From Candidatus Latescibacterota bacterium (GTDB lineage Bacteria; JAAXHH01): a DNA stretch of 13,800 bases. The position numbers and the translations under genes are program-made. Below, piece by piece: positions 12,618-13,800 of the stretch. Position 1 is the first letter of the stretch, and every line of letters starts with the position of its first letter. The stretch lies in the NCBI GenBank assembly GCA_022821935.1, contig JAJECR010000310.1, positions 1-13,800 on the forward strand. Direction: 5' to 3'. The notes under the pieces are model-generated. The model ran no database searches, was not told where the DNA came from, and saw only the letters and a list, made by a program, of their open reading frames with translations.

Positions 12618-13800
12618 ATGACCATGACCGAAACCAGGACACGTCCTCAGGCATCCGGCGCTGCTGAGGCAACAGCTGCAGCTGCGAAAACACGCGACAG
12701 CGGCGGGAACGGACCCCGGACGACGATCCTCGTGCAGGGCGCCCGGGAGCACAACCTGCGGGACATCGACGTAGAGCTGCCGCGAAACCGCCTGATCGTG
12801 GTGACTGGGCTTTCGGGGTCGGGCAAATCATCCCTGGCCTTCGATACGATCTACGCCGAGGGCCAGCGGCGGTACATGGAGTCCCTTTCGTCCTACGCGC
12901 GCCGCTTCATCCAGCAAGTGGGCAAACCGGACGTTGACTACCTATTCGGACTTTCGCCCGTCATTTCGATCGAACAGAAGACCGTGGCGCGCAATCCCCG
13001 CTCCACCGTGGGCACCATGACGGACGTCAGCAGCTACCTGAACCTGCTGTTCGCCACGATCGGCAAGGCGGCCTGCCCGCACTGCGGCACGGATCTTCCC
13101 ATAAAATCCAGCATGCAGATTCTCGACGAACTGCTTGCCCTGCCTGAAGAGACCGAGGTCGAACTGCGGGCGCCCGTCTCACGAATCTACGGGGAAGACT
13201 ACGATTTTCTCTTTGCTGAAATCCGCAAGAAGGGCTACCGGCGCATGGCAATCGACGGGACCGTAGTGGACATCAGCGACGAGGTGGAAGTCGACGAGTC
13301 CGGCAACCCGCAGCTGGAAGTCATCGTGGACCGGTTCATCCTGAAGCCCGGAGTGGAAAAGCAGTTGGCCGCCGGTATTCAGAACGCCCTGGTCCTCGGG
13401 GAACAGTTTCTGAAGGTACGCATCGTGTCCTGCAGCCAGGACCGGGCGGTCGACCGGTTCTATAGCTCCTTCGGGTGTCCGGAGCATCACCTGGTTGTGG
13501 GTGACCTTGCCCCGGACTACTTCCAGTTCAACAACCCGGCCAGCGCGTGCCGTACCTGCCTGGGACTCGGCACCTACATGGTGGTGCACCGGGATCTGCT
13601 GGTGCCCGACAAGTCGCTGAGCATCCGGGGCGGCTGTTTCGTGAAGGACGCCTTCAACTACAAGCCGGACACCTGGTCCGGACGCATCATGTACAGCCTT
13701 TCCCGGCACATGGACTTCAGTCTCGATACGCCTTTCGAGTCATTGCCCCCAAACATCCAGGACGTGATTTTCGACGGCACGCCCGAGAAATTCCCCCTGC
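12618..13800 (+). CDS. uvrA: Excinuclease ABC subunit A (UvrA), 3' end outside window
   Basis: The open frame runs off the window after 394 residues; full UvrA is usually about 940 or more. The ATPase opens with VQGAREHNLRDIDVELPRNRL, Walker A is GLSGSGKS (64-71, Lys70), and SLAFDTIYAEGQRRYMESLSSYARRFI follows, a UvrA hallmark. KPDVDYLFGLSPVISIEQK and NPRSTVGT then correspond to the DNA- and UvrB-contact region. UvrA detects damaged DNA and loads UvrB in nucleotide excision repair. The N-terminus has about 35 extra Ala/Thr-rich residues. The second ATG (12624) has better spacing (9 nt) from GGAAG than the first (3 nt), so the protein may be two residues shorter. In the zinc module the first Cys pair reads CPEH rather than CxxC, followed by CRTC. 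A UvrA paralogue rather than the housekeeping copy is possible. Confidence 0.88.
   Translation, partial: MTMTETRTRPQASGAAEATAAAAKTRDSGGNGPRTTILVQGAREHNLRDIDVELPRNRLIVVTGLSGSGKSSLAFDTIYAEGQRRYMESLSSYARRFIQQVGKPDVDYLFGLSPVISIEQKTVARNPRSTVGTMTDVSSYLNLLFATIGKAACPHCGTDLPIKSSMQILDELLALPEETEVELRAPVSRIYGEDYDFLFAEIRKKGYRRMAIDGTVVDISDEVEVDESGNPQLEVIVDRFILKPGVEKQLAAGIQNALVLGEQFLKVRIVSCSQDRAVDRFYSSFGCPEHHLVVGDLAPDYFQFNNPASACRTCLGLGTYMVVHRDLLVPDKSLSIRGGCFVKDAFNYKPDTWSGRIMYSLSRHMDFSLDTPFESLPPNIQDVIFDGTPEKFPL

Noticed and set aside
11737..12831. 364-aa minus-strand open frame opposite the nucleotidyltransferase and the start of uvrA
   Set aside because: Both plus-strand genes have intact catalytic motifs; the antisense translation has none.
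13179..13709. 176-aa minus-strand open frame inside uvrA
   Set aside because: It is fully covered by the clear UvrA frame and has no domain signature.

Overview
The window is a GC-rich, protein-coding stretch of bacterial chromosome: genes on both strands, short intergenic gaps, Shine-Dalgarno sequences and ATG/GTG starts. No phage, plasmid, transposase, integrase, rRNA or tRNA gene is visible. The mix of Gfo/Idh/MocA and SDR oxidoreductases, a VOC protein, an Asp-box sialidase-like protein and several large ankyrin-repeat proteins is typical of uncultivated environmental lineages (Latescibacteria-, Gemmatimonadota-, Poribacteria- or planctomycete-like). That placement is inference and weakly held.

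Layout. (a) 1-1178, plus strand: the 3' end of pdxH, then a Gfo/Idh/MocA oxidoreductase 15 nt downstream. (b) 1294-3452, minus strand: an ankyrin protein (ank1), then a VOC protein and an SDR oxidoreductase. A five-unit 16-nt tandem repeat separates ank1 from the VOC gene. (c) 3658-5873, plus strand: an SRPBCC/AHSA1-like protein whose stop overlaps the start of a 569-aa ankyrin protein (ank2). (d) 6001-7173, minus strand: a protein with five Asp boxes (sialidase/BNR fold), with hairpins just past its stop codon. (e) 7407-8102, plus strand: an unrecognised 231-aa protein with a CCGAC cysteine cluster. (f) 8355-11112: two convergent ankyrin genes overlapping tail to tail by 23 nt. The plus-strand one (ank3) has a helical N-terminal domain common in bacterial ankyrin proteins. 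The minus-strand one (ank4) begins with a complete truncated-hemoglobin domain. (g) 11113-11637: a 525-nt gene-free stretch with two kinds of direct repeat. (h) 11638-13800, plus strand: a nucleotidyltransferase with the GS-x10-DxD motif, then uvrA, cut by the window edge.

Functional reading. The flanks (pdxH, Gfo/Idh/MocA, SDR, uvrA) look like ordinary metabolism and DNA repair. The centre is unusual. Four ankyrin proteins lie within 8.5 kb, and three are linked to a different partner: ank2 to an SRPBCC ligand-binding-fold gene by translational coupling, ank3 to an N-terminal helical domain, and ank4 to a haem-binding globin by fusion. The best candidate for something undescribed is the truncated hemoglobin-ankyrin fusion, which could be a haem-based gas or redox sensor that signals through protein-protein contacts. 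That function is inference from domain architecture. The gaps also carry short tandem repeats with unrelated units (16, 18, about 56 and 9 nt).
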